Below, one piece after another: positions 51,353 through 62,070 of a stretch of 64,000 bases of DNA. Both the position numbers and the translations under genes were made by a program. The first letter of the stretch is position 1. Every line of letters begins with the position of its first letter. The notes below the pieces were generated by a model. That model worked only from the letters and a program-made list of their open reading frames with translations, had not been told where the DNA came from and searched no databases. This stretch comes from Hygrocybe punicea (Eukaryota > Basidiomycota > Agaricomycetes > Agaricales > Hygrophoraceae), in contig OY744463.1 of assembly GCA_963556145.1 (NCBI GenBank), positions 3,100,001 through 3,164,000 on the forward strand. The letters are read 5' to 3'.

Positions 51353-52823
51353 ACAGCACCCTCCTTCTCATTTTAGATGGGTCCATCATGGATACATCAT
51401 CATTGACGCCTTGGATGAATGTACAGAACAAAGCCAACTCCTGAAGTGGATTGGCAATATATCCCGATGGAATGTTGGGAAGCTACATCTTCTAGCAATG
51501 AGTCGACAAGAGCAGGACATCAAGACAAGATTACGGTCACTTGGCCCTATCTCTATTTCTGTGGAAGGCGGATCCATTGACCCTGACATGGCATCATACC
51601 TCAATTTGATGCTTGAAAATGATCAAGAACTGAACAATTGTGATGATCATATCATGATAAAATCAAAACTTCATTATTAGAGGGCACACAGGGAATGTAC
51701 GGGACCTGTTGTCTCGTAACTTGGTATATATGTGACTTATAGAGTGAGCATTCTAGGTTTCGATGGGTTGTGCTTCAGCTTGATGAGCTATGGCATTGCT
51801 GGAGTCCCCGCCAAGTCGAACAGCAGTTGGAATGCCTCCCAAGAGATTTATATGAATTGTATGATTGGATCGCTTCCTGGATTGATAAGAAAGACTATCA
51901 AGATACCACGAAACTGTTGCAGTGGCTCGCATTATCTAAACGTCTGTTGAAGCTGGCCAAGGTCACTGAAGTTGTTGCAGTGGATTTTGAGTCCCAAAAT
52001 CTACCTTGGTTCAACTGTAACCAGCGGTATTATGATGCAAAGGACATTCTCAGACTGTGCCCTGGCTTCATCTCCATTACGAATGGTAGGATCAATGACA
52101 TTGCCTAAGGATGAGTTTCACTCACTAATCAATCAGATGAAGTCAAACTTGCACATTTCTTTGTGAAGGAGTATTTGCTCTCAAGCCATCATCAGTCACT
52201 CCCAGCTCCTTCATTCTGCATCACTGAAATCAATTCTCACTCGCACATATCCAAGACATGCTTGGCATATCTTATGCAATTTAATCAGCTAGGCTTTAGG
52301 TGGGGGGATTCCGTAAATGATTTCCCACTTGGAGTTTATGCAGCGGAGCACTGGACCTCTCATGCAAAATCTGGAGACATTGATAGTTCACCTGATCACC
52401 AGAAACTGGTTCTCAACTTCTTTGACCAGCCTCATGGGTTTCTCAACTGGATTCAAGTTTATGACATAAAGCAACATCCAATTTTCAAGCTATATCAACT
52501 CCCTCCTGTGAAGGATGACGAGAGTCACTTGCTTGGTTGTGTTGCAAGTGGCGGTGGAGGGGAATATCAGTAAACAGGCTATTCTGGATGGGTTAGGTCA
52601 GGCAGGCAGTGAAGTGATACTGTGGTGGTACAAAACCTTGACTCATGGAGGCATTGAGCATTACAATTGGAGATATGGCCGAACCTGAAACCAGGTGACA
52701 GCAACTTGACGAGAAGGGATATGCCAACCAAGGTGGACGTATTTGAGGTGGAGCTACACACTGCAAATGTTGTGGTGTCCCACCCGGTCCAGGATCAGCA
52801 GAGTGAAATTTGCAGAATGTTAC

Positions 52824-53270
52824 TCCACTGCATTGGGCTGTGATCAATGCACAAGTAACTGCTTGTCAGTATCTTTTGGATCAAGGAGCAGAGGTAGGTG
52901 CATGGGTTGCTACTCCAATGCAATTGGTTGCACACAACGGCTACCTTTACATCATCCAATAGCCCACAACACATATCCAGCTATTAATGACTCACAGGGA
53001 TACAGTACACTGCCCATTCTTCTTCCATTATGTCCCTGCTGTACCTTGCCAAAGAGACCATTGATCATCTCGGACAATTTGGATGACAACGGTCCTGAAG
53101 TACTAGTTGACAGTGGACGGGTGGCGAGATTAGCGTGTGGTGGGAGCATCACTACCACCAACGAAGCGGCTGACTTGGCCACTGGAGGCGATATGTCACT
53201 CACTGTGTGGGAGGTACCTGCATGGTTGCTAATGCCTCTCCTCATACCTACTGCATTGACGAATATGCAC
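52824..53270 (+). pseudogene. Decayed fragment of AKR1-type palmitoyltransferase
   Basis: AKR1 is a multi-pass membrane palmitoyltransferase with N-terminal ankyrin repeats. The fragment reads QNVTPLHWAVINAQVTACQY LLDQGAEV, then ATPMQLVAHNGYLYIIQ, then in another frame IAHNTYPAINDSQGYSTL, then in a third frame SSIMSLLYLAKETI, and then ITTTNEAADL. All follow the order of the AKR1 ankyrin domain. The frame changes and stops show a pseudogene. The DHHC catalytic domain and membrane segments are absent. It lies 250 bases beyond the NACHT remnant, and could have been mistaken for that gene's ankyrin tail. Confidence 0.72.
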
Positions 53271-55147
53271 ATGATGGGAGTCGTGGAGTCGTCATTGAGG
53301 CAGATTGCATTGTTCATTCAGCCAGCACTTGGTGGACTGGGATGGGTGTGAATGTGCCTCCATGGAGTGGGGATTGGGGAGACAGCTTTCCAAGGTGATG
53401 TTGGCGCCATGGTTGGGGTTCTGGATATAATTATAATAGTACCCATACTCGTACCCGTGAATAATCTGTATCCATGGGTAAAGTATCCGTGGGAAAAATC
53501 CATGCCTGGCGGATACAAGGGTACAGATTTTCACGGATATGGATACGGATCAGAAATTTTGTATCCGCGGATTACCCGTGCCATTGCCTAAAGGGAAATG
53601 TAGGGTTTTTGAATGAATGGATGATGACACTGAATTATCCTTGTGGTGGGCTCCAGATGTAGATGCGGGTTCAGGGTGGCTTCGGAACATTGATCCTAAC
53701 CTAGGGTGTCAGCATAGAAGTGACAGTGGATAATCAGTGTCGGGAATAATAGTAAAAGTAGAAATGGAAGTAAAATATAAAGCTGCCATGTAAAACTGGA
53801 CAAATAATAACAAACCTGGCGATGAATGGCACTGGGTGCAAGCCATAGTATTTCCACTCAAAATATCTTGACATTATCTTGAAATTATTGTCTTTGTCAC
53901 GTGACTTGTCACAGGTGACTTTCACGCTTTATTTGGAGTCCCACAATGCAACTGCGATATCTCATCCAATTCTACTCGAATGTCTAAGCCGTTTGAAATC
54001 CTGACTCTCGCGACCTAAATCTCGGTGCATGCCACTCCTTTTATCCTAATTCCCTCGTTTCAATTTTTGGATTTTATGGGTGGTGCCCCGATCTGCACAC
54101 ATGCTCCGGGACGAAGGAGCACTCGCGGGAACCAAAGTAAAGTATACATCTTCTCTTTATGTTGTTCTCTTGGTGCTCAGACCCTTTCCGAGTCATTCAG
54201 GATGCTGCAACATTCCATTTTCCATGCAAGGTCCGGCCAACACGTATTTTGGTCCATAGATATAGTTTCAGGTGGCCGGCACACCTTCTAGCACAAAAAA
54301 GCAGTCAATATATCATGTTCGTATTCTTATCTGAGTGTTCAATTACTTCTGACTTATTCAGACCCCTCGAGCCCTCCAAATTTCGGTCAAGACGCGCAAG
54401 ATGGTATACACCAGTTGCAGATACAATGTCAGCCGCAGAATCGATACCGGATCGAAAACTACAGTTCGAATTCTGTCTATATCTCATTATATTAGTGCTA
54501 ACATTGTTTACAACCCATCCAGAGTGTTCTACATGAGCTGGTGGTGTTGCATATGGTACCAGACAGCGGCAGGTATGATTCTGTCACCAAAATGGAAGGT
54601 ATCTCACTTCTGTTTCTCGGGAAGGTTTCCATTGGTTCCCAGAATCGCGAGGAGGGAATGCCGGCGGTAGGACAGGGTCTGACAGAGGAACACGGATGGA
54701 TTGGACGATGACATAGTTTGTACCGTGAGTGGACCGTTTGGGAACGCTCCGGCGTTTGTTGACGACTCAACATTGTCTAGAACATCCACGAGCTAGTACT
54801 AATGTGGAAGAAATGCAGAGGAAGGGCAGGAGATTGATGGGAAATGGAATATGCGCTTGGGAGAGATGATAGAGAGGCCCTCCGGTCATGCACATACAGG
54901 TTGCACCGGCCAGTTGCCAGAATGTTTGTCTTCCAATAATGTGATCTATCATGACCTTTCTGTTCATCAATACCACATGTACATATATATTTGTATCTGG
55001 CGTAATATTGCAGTGAAAAAGACTTTCAATCGATCGCCCAGAACACGTTCATTGAATTCAACTGAGTACAAAAAAATTGTCCATAAATCCATGTCTGAAT
55101 CTACAGCATGATAGTCCACAAAGTTCACCAAGAAGAGTACAGCTTAT
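53271..55147. other. Repeat-rich spacer without a supported gene
   Basis: Positions 53440-53585 hold GGATAC/GTATCC and CCCGTG motifs in both orientations, typical of a small non-autonomous element. At about 53690-53735 the phrase GTCAGCATAGAAGTGACAG resembles one near 59550. Short ORFs at 54025, 54159 and 54401 show no family and overlap in three frames. Confidence 0.45.
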
Positions 55148-56334
55148 TCAAACATACCCACAGTGCCGAAACCAACCAAAGATGTCTGCCGTCGTGTTTT
55201 GATACAATGCTTCGAGCAGCGTACAGGTAACCTCTATCGGCGATAATTCTGTCATGGCAAGGCGGACGTAGGCGCCATTGCGGCGAAGGTGGTACTTCAT
55301 GGCTGAGAATGCGAGTTCAATCGGATTATAATCTGGCGAGTAAGGAGGCAAAAATTCGTAGCGCATGCTGCTGATACATACTGTATCAACTGTCAATCAT
55401 TCGCACCTGAATCAAGTTACTCACTGGGATGTGATCCGGTCCAGTACATTTGGATCCTTATGAATTCGGCAATTATCCATGACAATAACTGAATTCGGCC
55501 CCGGAAATGGGGTCATAGTATCCAACAAACGATCAATGAAAATACCGAAGTGATTGGAATCGAAAGAGCCTTGTAGGATCTCGCAGTGAAGAAACCCATC
55601 ATTGAGAGAGAGCGCTGGTAAAACCGAATACCTGTATGAATGCTTAGACATGCTAATCATGCAATAGATGAGACATACCGTTGTCCACGACAGAAAAAAG
55701 CCTTCCGAACTGCTGGCCTTCCTCGGATCGCCCAAGCCCTTCCTCGGTAAGTTGTACACCGGTCAACAGCACTTTCGTCAACAAAGATGAGTTGGTCAGC
55801 GTTGTATGTGCCAATCCGGGCCGCAAAGTCTGCACGAAGTTCTGAATTTCGTTCGATTGCTTCTCGTGTGAGCTAATAATTCTGGAATTAGAGAAGCCTT
55901 TCATAGAAAATTGCATTGGTACGTACTTTCTTCATCGTGAATCCACTTCTCCGCAGTGCGCGCCACACTGTATTTAGGGAAACCGATATGCCACACTTGG
56001 CTTCTAAATCCAACCGGAGCTCGTCGAGATAAAGGTCAGGCATTTGATCCATCGTGGTAAGTAAATGCTAAATATCGTTATCTAACGCATAGAAAATGTA
56101 TCGCCGACACCTACGCACCTGGACATCAAAGTCACAGAGGGCCCGATAAGGCCGATGTTTCGCCCTCGATGCTGGGGTCATAATTTCCCCAGTACAATGG
56201 AAGTGTGCTAGAATTCTTTGTACAGAGCATTTGCTAACATCCGCATACATGCAGATGTCATCCAGAGACATTGACGTTGAGAGCCTGACAATAATCCATT
56301 GTACAGACTCTGGAATTGATTTGCCTTGAACCAT
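55148..56334 (-). CDS. Tc1/mariner-type DDE transposase, apparently intact
   Basis: Five exons (56334-56119, 56067-55927, 55872-55679, 55631-55425, 55367-55148) give 325 aa with agreeing phases. The N-terminus from MVQGKSIPESVQW has helix-turn-helix-like DNA-binding segments (SLDDICMYADVSKCSVQRIL and ISVSLNTVWRALRRSGFTMKK). The catalytic domain has LIFVDESAVD (first Asp), VIVMDNCRIH (second Asp) and PPYSPDYNPIEL (Glu), with 33 residues between the last two. All catalytic residues are present. No terminal inverted repeats were found by eye. The ORF extends upstream in frame to 56739, but that part is proline-rich and faces the divergent gene, so the ATG at 56334 was preferred. Confidence 0.85.
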
Positions 56335-56688
56335 CGGGTGGGGGGACGTTCTGATGTAGGACTGGTTCAGGAACGGAGAGAAAGAAGCCGGGAAAGGAAA
56401 GGAAGGGTATCGTGGGGGGCAGGAAGATAAGAGATTGTCGTTAGTGTCGTAGGGACCTGAAGTCAGAGGCCTGTGTCCGGACAGAGATGGCATTTGATGG
56501 CAGGGCGCGTTCAGGGATCGGTGGATGAGGGGAGGAGGGGAGGGGGGGGCATGAGGTGGTGGACCAGGAGAACGGTTGACAGTACTGTTCAAGTTGAACT
56601 GACGATCAACTGACGACCGTTTTAGGATCCGTGTCTCCGCTGTCATCGCCCTGCCAACCGACGCACTTGCACTTTCTTCACGAGTCTC

Positions 56689-58559
56689 ATGGGGCGCAAA
56701 GCTGTCAAGACGCGGCAACAAGCCGCGAAGGAAAAGCATCAGCTATCAAAGGGTATGTCAATGTACCCACCTGAATCTCTGACAATGACAACGACTGCAG
56801 CCACTGCAGCTACTGCTGCCTTGACTTTGACCACGAAGTCAAGCCGCCCCAGCCGCCAGTCTTCAAAAGCTGTCAAGTTACTCTTGGGCGAACTTCAGAA
56901 GGAGGAGAGTGCAGATGAACCGGCCGCACCTGTCGCCGACAAGGATGAAGACTCTCAGGAGGACTTTGAGGAAGAAATTAGAGCCGTTGACGAGGAGGAT
57001 GATGAGGACGAGGAGGCGGAGGTAGTGGAGGTGGAGGACAAGGACAAGGATGAGGAGGCGGTGGACGAGGAGGACAAGGAGGGCGAGGACGAGGAGGAGG
57101 AAGTCGAGAAGCCAAGAGTTGCCGCTAAAAAATCTGCCAAACCCGCTGCTTCTGTGGTCAAAAGAAGGTCAAGAAATCCAACAAGGATGCAAATGAGTCT
57201 GACGACTCAGTGGATGGCATTCGTAGGCGTTTTTCTATGAAGTTTGACTTCAGTTGACCTTTTCTCGTTGTTTTTAGCCGCTCGCTTTGATTATACCATG
57301 GAGATTCTCAGTAGGGCGAAGCAGTCCCGTTCTATCGAAACCATTTCATCAGGGATGATGCTTTATGATCTCAAGCAGCAGAAGATTGCCAAGATCCTAG
57401 ACATATTCCCGGACTCACTGCAAGTCCAATATCGCTTCAGTACGGATTCGAAAAGTGCCCTCCCTTGTGCTCTAGACACTCATCAACACTACAACATGCT
57501 ACTGCAATTACTTCGTGAACGCACTATCCCTCCACATCTCGCAAATGGCCGACGCTCGACCCGCAAGATGAAACCCTTCACTCTCCAAGTTTTCAACCAA
57601 AGTGACTTGCCCTTTACGCCAGGAAATGAAACCAAGGTATGTAGTATTCGTATATTACTGTGATGTGCAGATTGATAAGAAGGGTTCGGAGATGGCCAAA
57701 TCAAAGATGAATGCGGCAGCCCCAACCAAGGAAGTGAACACGGCCATGTCCGATTTTCACCAGCAACGCATTGCTATACGCCAGACTCTCACGGAATTAT
57801 GGACATGCAACATGCATAGCCACCCCACCAAACCGGCTTTATGCTTCAAGAATCCTACCACAGGCTTATGTCACCCAATCACGGAGAACAACATGAATCA
57901 CTGGGCCTCACTTCATGTACGCGTTTCTTTCTATGTCACAAGTTACTGTTCTAACCATTTTCCAGATAAAAGATCCCGAAGCATTTCCACTCGACAAGAA
58001 ACCGGTTGAAATCAATATCCTGGGTAATACTGCCCGAGGACAAGTTATGGCAAAGGCACCGGAAAATGACATGGGCCAAGCATTTCCGTATGGATGTTAC
58101 CCGACTCCATTGATGTCACCAACAATGTATTATGCGATGCCACAAATGGTGGTGCCTGGGTTATCTCAACCTGCAACTCAAGTTGTGCCGCCGGGCAACC
58201 TGCCTACAAGCAATCCACCCGCTGCTGCGCCACTTGCTGCCATGCCCCCTGCTGCTGCACCACCAGTGAAGTATCCTCGCATCACTGAGTGGATTCCCTA
58301 TTGCGATCAACATCCCAACCACAGTGGTCTAGATCTCACCAGCCTAATTCCAAAATTCCAACAGCAAGGATTCATCTATATTAATCAACTCACAAGCAAT
58401 CGGATGACCATTGAGAAGCTCTCGGCATGGCTTGCCATTCCTCCTGGGACGGCTGATCTAATTATTGGGTATGCTGAGGAAGATTGCAAAGGTATTGTTG
58501 CTGGGACATTTACAATGGAATTCCAGATGGACTTTGGTGGCCCAGCAGGAGATATTTGA
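56689..58559 (+). CDS. Acidic-domain protein of a multicopy fungal family
   Basis: Not assigned a function. From ATG 56689 it has a basic start (GRKAVKTRQQAAKEKHQ), a very acidic run at about residues 80-140 (DEEDDEDEEAEVVEVEDKD), a helical middle (PARFDYTMEILSRAKQSRSI), LTELWTCNMHSHPTKPALCF (Cys/His-containing), a Pro/Ala-rich linker, and a C-terminal helical domain YPRITEWIPYCDQHPNHSG to AIPPGTADLIIGYAEEDCKG that looks like a SAM-like fold. Such proteins occur in many copies in Agaricomycetes. Near 57,150 the frame must change: either a 72-bp intron with a weak GTCGAG donor or a one-base shift. The intron 57637-57670 would be only about 34 bp. It is head-to-head with the transposase. Confidence 0.6.
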
Positions 58560-60461
58560 TGTGGTCCAGAAATAGTCGTAGATTTTTTGCTTGTACTGAC
58601 TACATTTTCAACAAGTAGCCATTGTCCCTTTCCTGGCTTGTAGAGCGGTTTTGATCCCAGGAACTAACAGACATGCATGAGTGAAGGTCATTGTTCAGCG
58701 CAAAACGGCACGTAGGATGTCGACTTGTCGACAGAGAGTAGAAAGGCGTTGGGAACAGACCGAAATGACGGTGAACAACACGCACAGCCCCGTCGGCTTC
58801 TCATCACATCGATGTCCTCCAGTACCCCAGACCTTGTTCCATCGGACAAAAGAGTGATGCGGTTTTTCAAATGCAACGACTTGCTCATATACATCAATGG
58901 TGAACTGTTCTTCGGTGAGAATGGTGGCTTATTGAATGGAACTTGGAATCTAACCGACTGTTAGGGTTTAGAACTGGGACCGACGTCTGTTGGGGCAATC
59001 TCTGCAGTTGTATGAGCACTCTCATCGGTCTCATTATGGGTTACAACTATGTCTTTCGAGCAAGAGATTCTTCCACGGACGAGTTGATTCTCTGGAACGT
59101 GCAGTCGCGGGAACCCTTTGGAGATTGTAAAGCATATGATTTCTTAGGTCCATCCATTCCGCCTCAATATCAACTCCTTTTTTTCATTCTTGTCATCTAG
59201 TTTCGTTCCAGGGCGAGTCTCCACATAATCCTCGACCAAGAGACCTCCTTTTCCAAGATATCCAGCCGCGTCCACGGAACAGGAGCAGGAGAGGCACACC
59301 TTTAAGGACAGCAACTTCCACTTCCTCGTTGTTGGTTACACCCTCTCTCTCAGGCTTGTCTACGCCGGTTGAGGGACTGCCACAGCAGGTCCGCAGTAGT
59401 CTGCTAACTCTCCTTTTGACACTTGGTGAATGTAAATCATCCCGTAGATGCTGCGCGGCAGACCAAGGACATTGTCTGTGGAAAGGACAGGGACCGTTGT
59501 AAAGGCGAGGTCGGGGTGGCTGTGGAATAATAATCCTAAGCCTGTGGGGTCAGCGTAGAAGTGACTAGGAATAGTCTAACAAGCTTCAGTAAGATAATAG
59601 GATATAAAAAGTAAGAAGCCGCCGAGTAAACTACTGAAATCTATCGAGACCGATCGAAGCCGACGAAGCCGACGATGTCGGGTACGGCGGGTCGGGTGTC
59701 GGGTGACGAGAAACATAGAGATAAAGGCGGTAGAACGACGGGGAGGGCGTCGAGGAATCCGACGAGCAATGTGTGCGATGGAATTTACTGAGAGACTTAA
59801 TTCTCAGAGAGAGGAAATGGGGGAACTGGTTTCTTATTTTGAGACGGCGCTTGGGCACCGTTTTTATACTACAAAGTTCTGTACCTAGATTCGGACGAGA
59901 GTCCTCGGCCGATGAGACGAAACAAAGGAGAATAAAAATGGGGAAGTAGGAAGAGCGTTGCGAGGCGACGATGACAGGGAAAATGGGTGGAAGATATAAA
60001 AACCGTAAAAGATGCAAAATACTTTACTATATCCCCATAAGGGAGACGCTAGGCGTGAATAAGGCAAGTCCGATGTCGGGATCCCAGTCTGATGAGATCT
60101 ATCTTTGATATTTGAAGTTCCGCGAGTTTAGGAGATAGACCGACCAGGTACGTGAGCGGCCGTGCTAGTCGGTATGCATCGGGTTGCGTCGGGTTGCGTC
60201 GGGTTCGAACCTAGATTGCTAGAGACGTCGGGTTCGAGCGGATTCGCTAGATATCGATGTTACGGCCTCAGAGGGTCGAGGACCCTCTACATCTCCTTGG
60301 GTCTTCTAATAGAGACCATCCGTGGTCGAGAATATGGGGTCTCCGAATGCGGGTCGCGAATGTGGCCAATCACGTGAGCGGCCAAACAACGGCAAAGTAA
60401 AAAAAATAAAAATTTTCTCATTGTTGATCCAACCTTTCCTCTACACCATCACACGTTCACA
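58560..60461. other. Spacer with LTR-like and GTCGGG-rich sequence
   Basis: Short ORFs at 58725-58964 and 58943-59200 were not recognised. From about 59530 the sequence resembles an LTR region: a phrase ATCCTAAGCC...GTCAGCGTAGAAGTGAC, a TATA-like GATATAAAAAG at about 59600, and then GTCGGGT/CGACGA-rich sequence with a triple GTTGCGTCGG repeat near 60185. It is the best place for the left LTR of the gypsy element, but its ends were not defined. Confidence 0.45.
60363..60461 (+). promoter_or_regulatory. Probable promoter with CCAAT and CACGTG boxes
   Basis: Just upstream of the zinc-cluster gene is CCAATCACGTGAG, combining a CCAAT box and a CACGTG E-box, followed by an A-rich AAAAAAAATAAAAATTTTC and a pyrimidine-rich leader to ATG 60462. 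The distance of about 100 bases fits a fungal core promoter. Confidence 0.4.
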
Positions 60462-61859
60462 ATGTCCCAAGTCTACGACAACTTCCTCGCTTTCGTCGAA
60501 AGCATCGAACCCGATGTCCGGGCGGACTACGAAGAGGCCGTCAACGCGGTCACCGTGTTTCATAGCGACGACCTCGTAACGATGGTGGACGGCAACGAGG
60601 GGATGGCCCAACAATGGTTAAGCGGCCGCAAGAAGGCGCTGGTGAGTTTCCTTATTGACTACGCGTGTCCTAAGATAGCTCATGTCGTCCCGCCAGCGTG
60701 CTTATAATGGAATCGTCGCGGAACTCCGAGCTGGTGGTACGAGGCCAGTAACGCCACCGTTATGGGCCGACCGCCAATCGTACACCAACGATGTCGAAGA
60801 GTGGCTGAAAGAAGCGGCGGACCGGGAGAGGCAGGAACAGGAAGAAGCCAGACGGCGGGCGGATGAAGAAGCGGCTACACGGGAAGAGGAGGCCAGACAG
60901 ATGGCAGAGGCAAATGCACGAGCGGAGGCGGAGAAAAGGCGAAAGGCGGCAGAGGAAAGGCGGGAGCGGCTTAGAATAGAACAACACGAGCGGCACTGGA
61001 ATCAAGAAGCGGACCGGGTTGAAAGGGATGGAGCCGTGTATCGGCGGCGGCTCAGCGAAGAACGGCGAGCTGAAGCAAACGCATCGGTTGCGGGTGAACC
61101 AAGGACTGAGTCGATTCCGGAGGGCGAAGCCGCAGTTGAGCCAGAGGAAGGCCACGTCGACCCGGCACCAGAGACACCGGCCGATGTAGAAGACGTAGAT
61201 ACGCCGGGCGTAGAGACCGGAGACTTGGCTGGTACGACGGTGAGTTCTTGTGTCGGTTCATTTGTTCTTTTAGTCACTGATCCTGGTAACAGTTCACCGG
61301 GCCGTTTCCCCTACAACCCTGCACCAACTGCGTCAAGGCGCAAGAGGCGTGTCGAGGCATCACGGGCTACGTGTGCGAACGATGCCGGAGGCTGAAGAAG
61401 AGATGTACTAACGCTACACACCGGACGGGCGGGGGTCGGCGCAAGGTGGATACCGGAAAGGGCAAAGAGGTCGCGGTCGGCACGAGGAAGCCGTTGTCGT
61501 TCACGACAAAGCCCATCCGCAGTAGGCCTGCCCGGGCCTCAACGAGCAAACCGCGGGTCGAGGACGTGGAGTCGGTCGAGGACAATGACAATGACGAGGA
61601 GGAGTCGGAGGAAGAGCAGCCGACGAAAAGGCTTAGGACGGCCTCGGCAGCGAACCCGTTCGTTTTGACGATGGAGAATTACGAGCAAGTGTCGGCGCGG
61701 CTAGCGGTCCTTACGGAGGAGCTGGGAGCCCTGGGCACCAACGTCAACCGTCACCTCGTCCACTTCGGTCAAGAGTTCCAGCGGCTTCGCGTCGATCTCG
61801 AACGGTCGACCTCAAGGTTGGCGATGTTGAAGCGGGATTACGAGACCGGCCGCCTGTAA
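60462..61859 (+). CDS. Zn(II)2Cys6-like cluster protein, antisense to gypsy pol
   Basis: Three exons (60462-60641, 60679-61239, 61293-61859) give 435 aa. The N-terminus is helical (MSQVYDNFLAFVESIEPDVR). A long charged coiled-coil-like segment follows (about residues 100-180, rich in EEARRRADEEAATREEEA). An acidic/Pro stretch comes next. At about residues 257-285 is CTNCVKAQEAC, seven residues, then CERCRRLKKRC. This is C-x2-C-x6-C-x7-C-x2-C-x6-C, the spacing of fungal binuclear zinc clusters. Basic and acidic patches and a C-terminal coiled coil follow. It could bind DNA or RNA. It lies tail-to-tail with the gypsy pol, 211 bases away. Whether it is a gene of that element is unproven. Confidence 0.72.
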
Positions 61860-62070
61860 AATATATATATATAAATAACGAGCCCATTGTATATATATAT
61901 AAAAAATATATCGTGTACATAAAAGACGTGTCAGCTTGTTCACCCAGCTAAGGAAAGCCGATCGGCTCCCGAAGACATAGGACTATTCGCATCATTCGTC
62001 ATATCGTTAGAAAACTAAGAGGAACTAAATAAAATGGGGGTATAACGTGGACAGAATATAAATGAAATGC
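61860..62070. other. AT-rich spacer between convergent ORFs
   Basis: Alternating TA runs at about 61860-61915 separate the zinc-cluster gene and pol. It could serve as a shared 3' end for both transcripts. Confidence 0.5.

Larger units (their letters stand above)
49448..52573 (+). pseudogene. NACHT/NLR-type protein gene, interrupted
   Basis: Fungal NLR-like signalling proteins have a variable N-terminus, a NACHT NTPase and repeats, and act in self/non-self recognition. Pieces in order are an N-terminal linker GNFYDIQGNQINNVNINRG; a P-loop IAGCGKTVL near 49790; VFFDGRDLQKGLQSLEHLIRSLIWQFS; and, after a 1.25-kb repeat insertion (50118-51352), the Walker B region YIIDALDECTEQSQLLKWI, then LLAMSRQEQDIKTRL, EGAQGMFRWVVLQLDELW and a winged-helix-like part VKLAHFFVKEYL. 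The C-terminal repeats typical of the family are not seen. The insertion, a 5' MITE and frame changes make function unlikely, though intron-embedded insertions could in principle be spliced. Confidence 0.72.

Noticed and set aside
52600..53400. Ankyrin tail of the NACHT protein
   Set aside because: The repeat phrases match AKR1 rather than the generic ankyrin arrays found behind fungal NACHT domains.
56335..56739. Upstream N-terminal extension of the Tc1-type transposase
   Set aside because: In frame but low-complexity and proline-rich, and it overlaps the start of the divergent gene. The first ATG of the conserved domain is at 56334.
60180..60250. tRNA-like B box (GGTTCGAACC, GGTTCGAGC)
   Set aside because: No A box or cloverleaf could be fitted. 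The motif is part of a GTCGGGTTCG-rich repeat.
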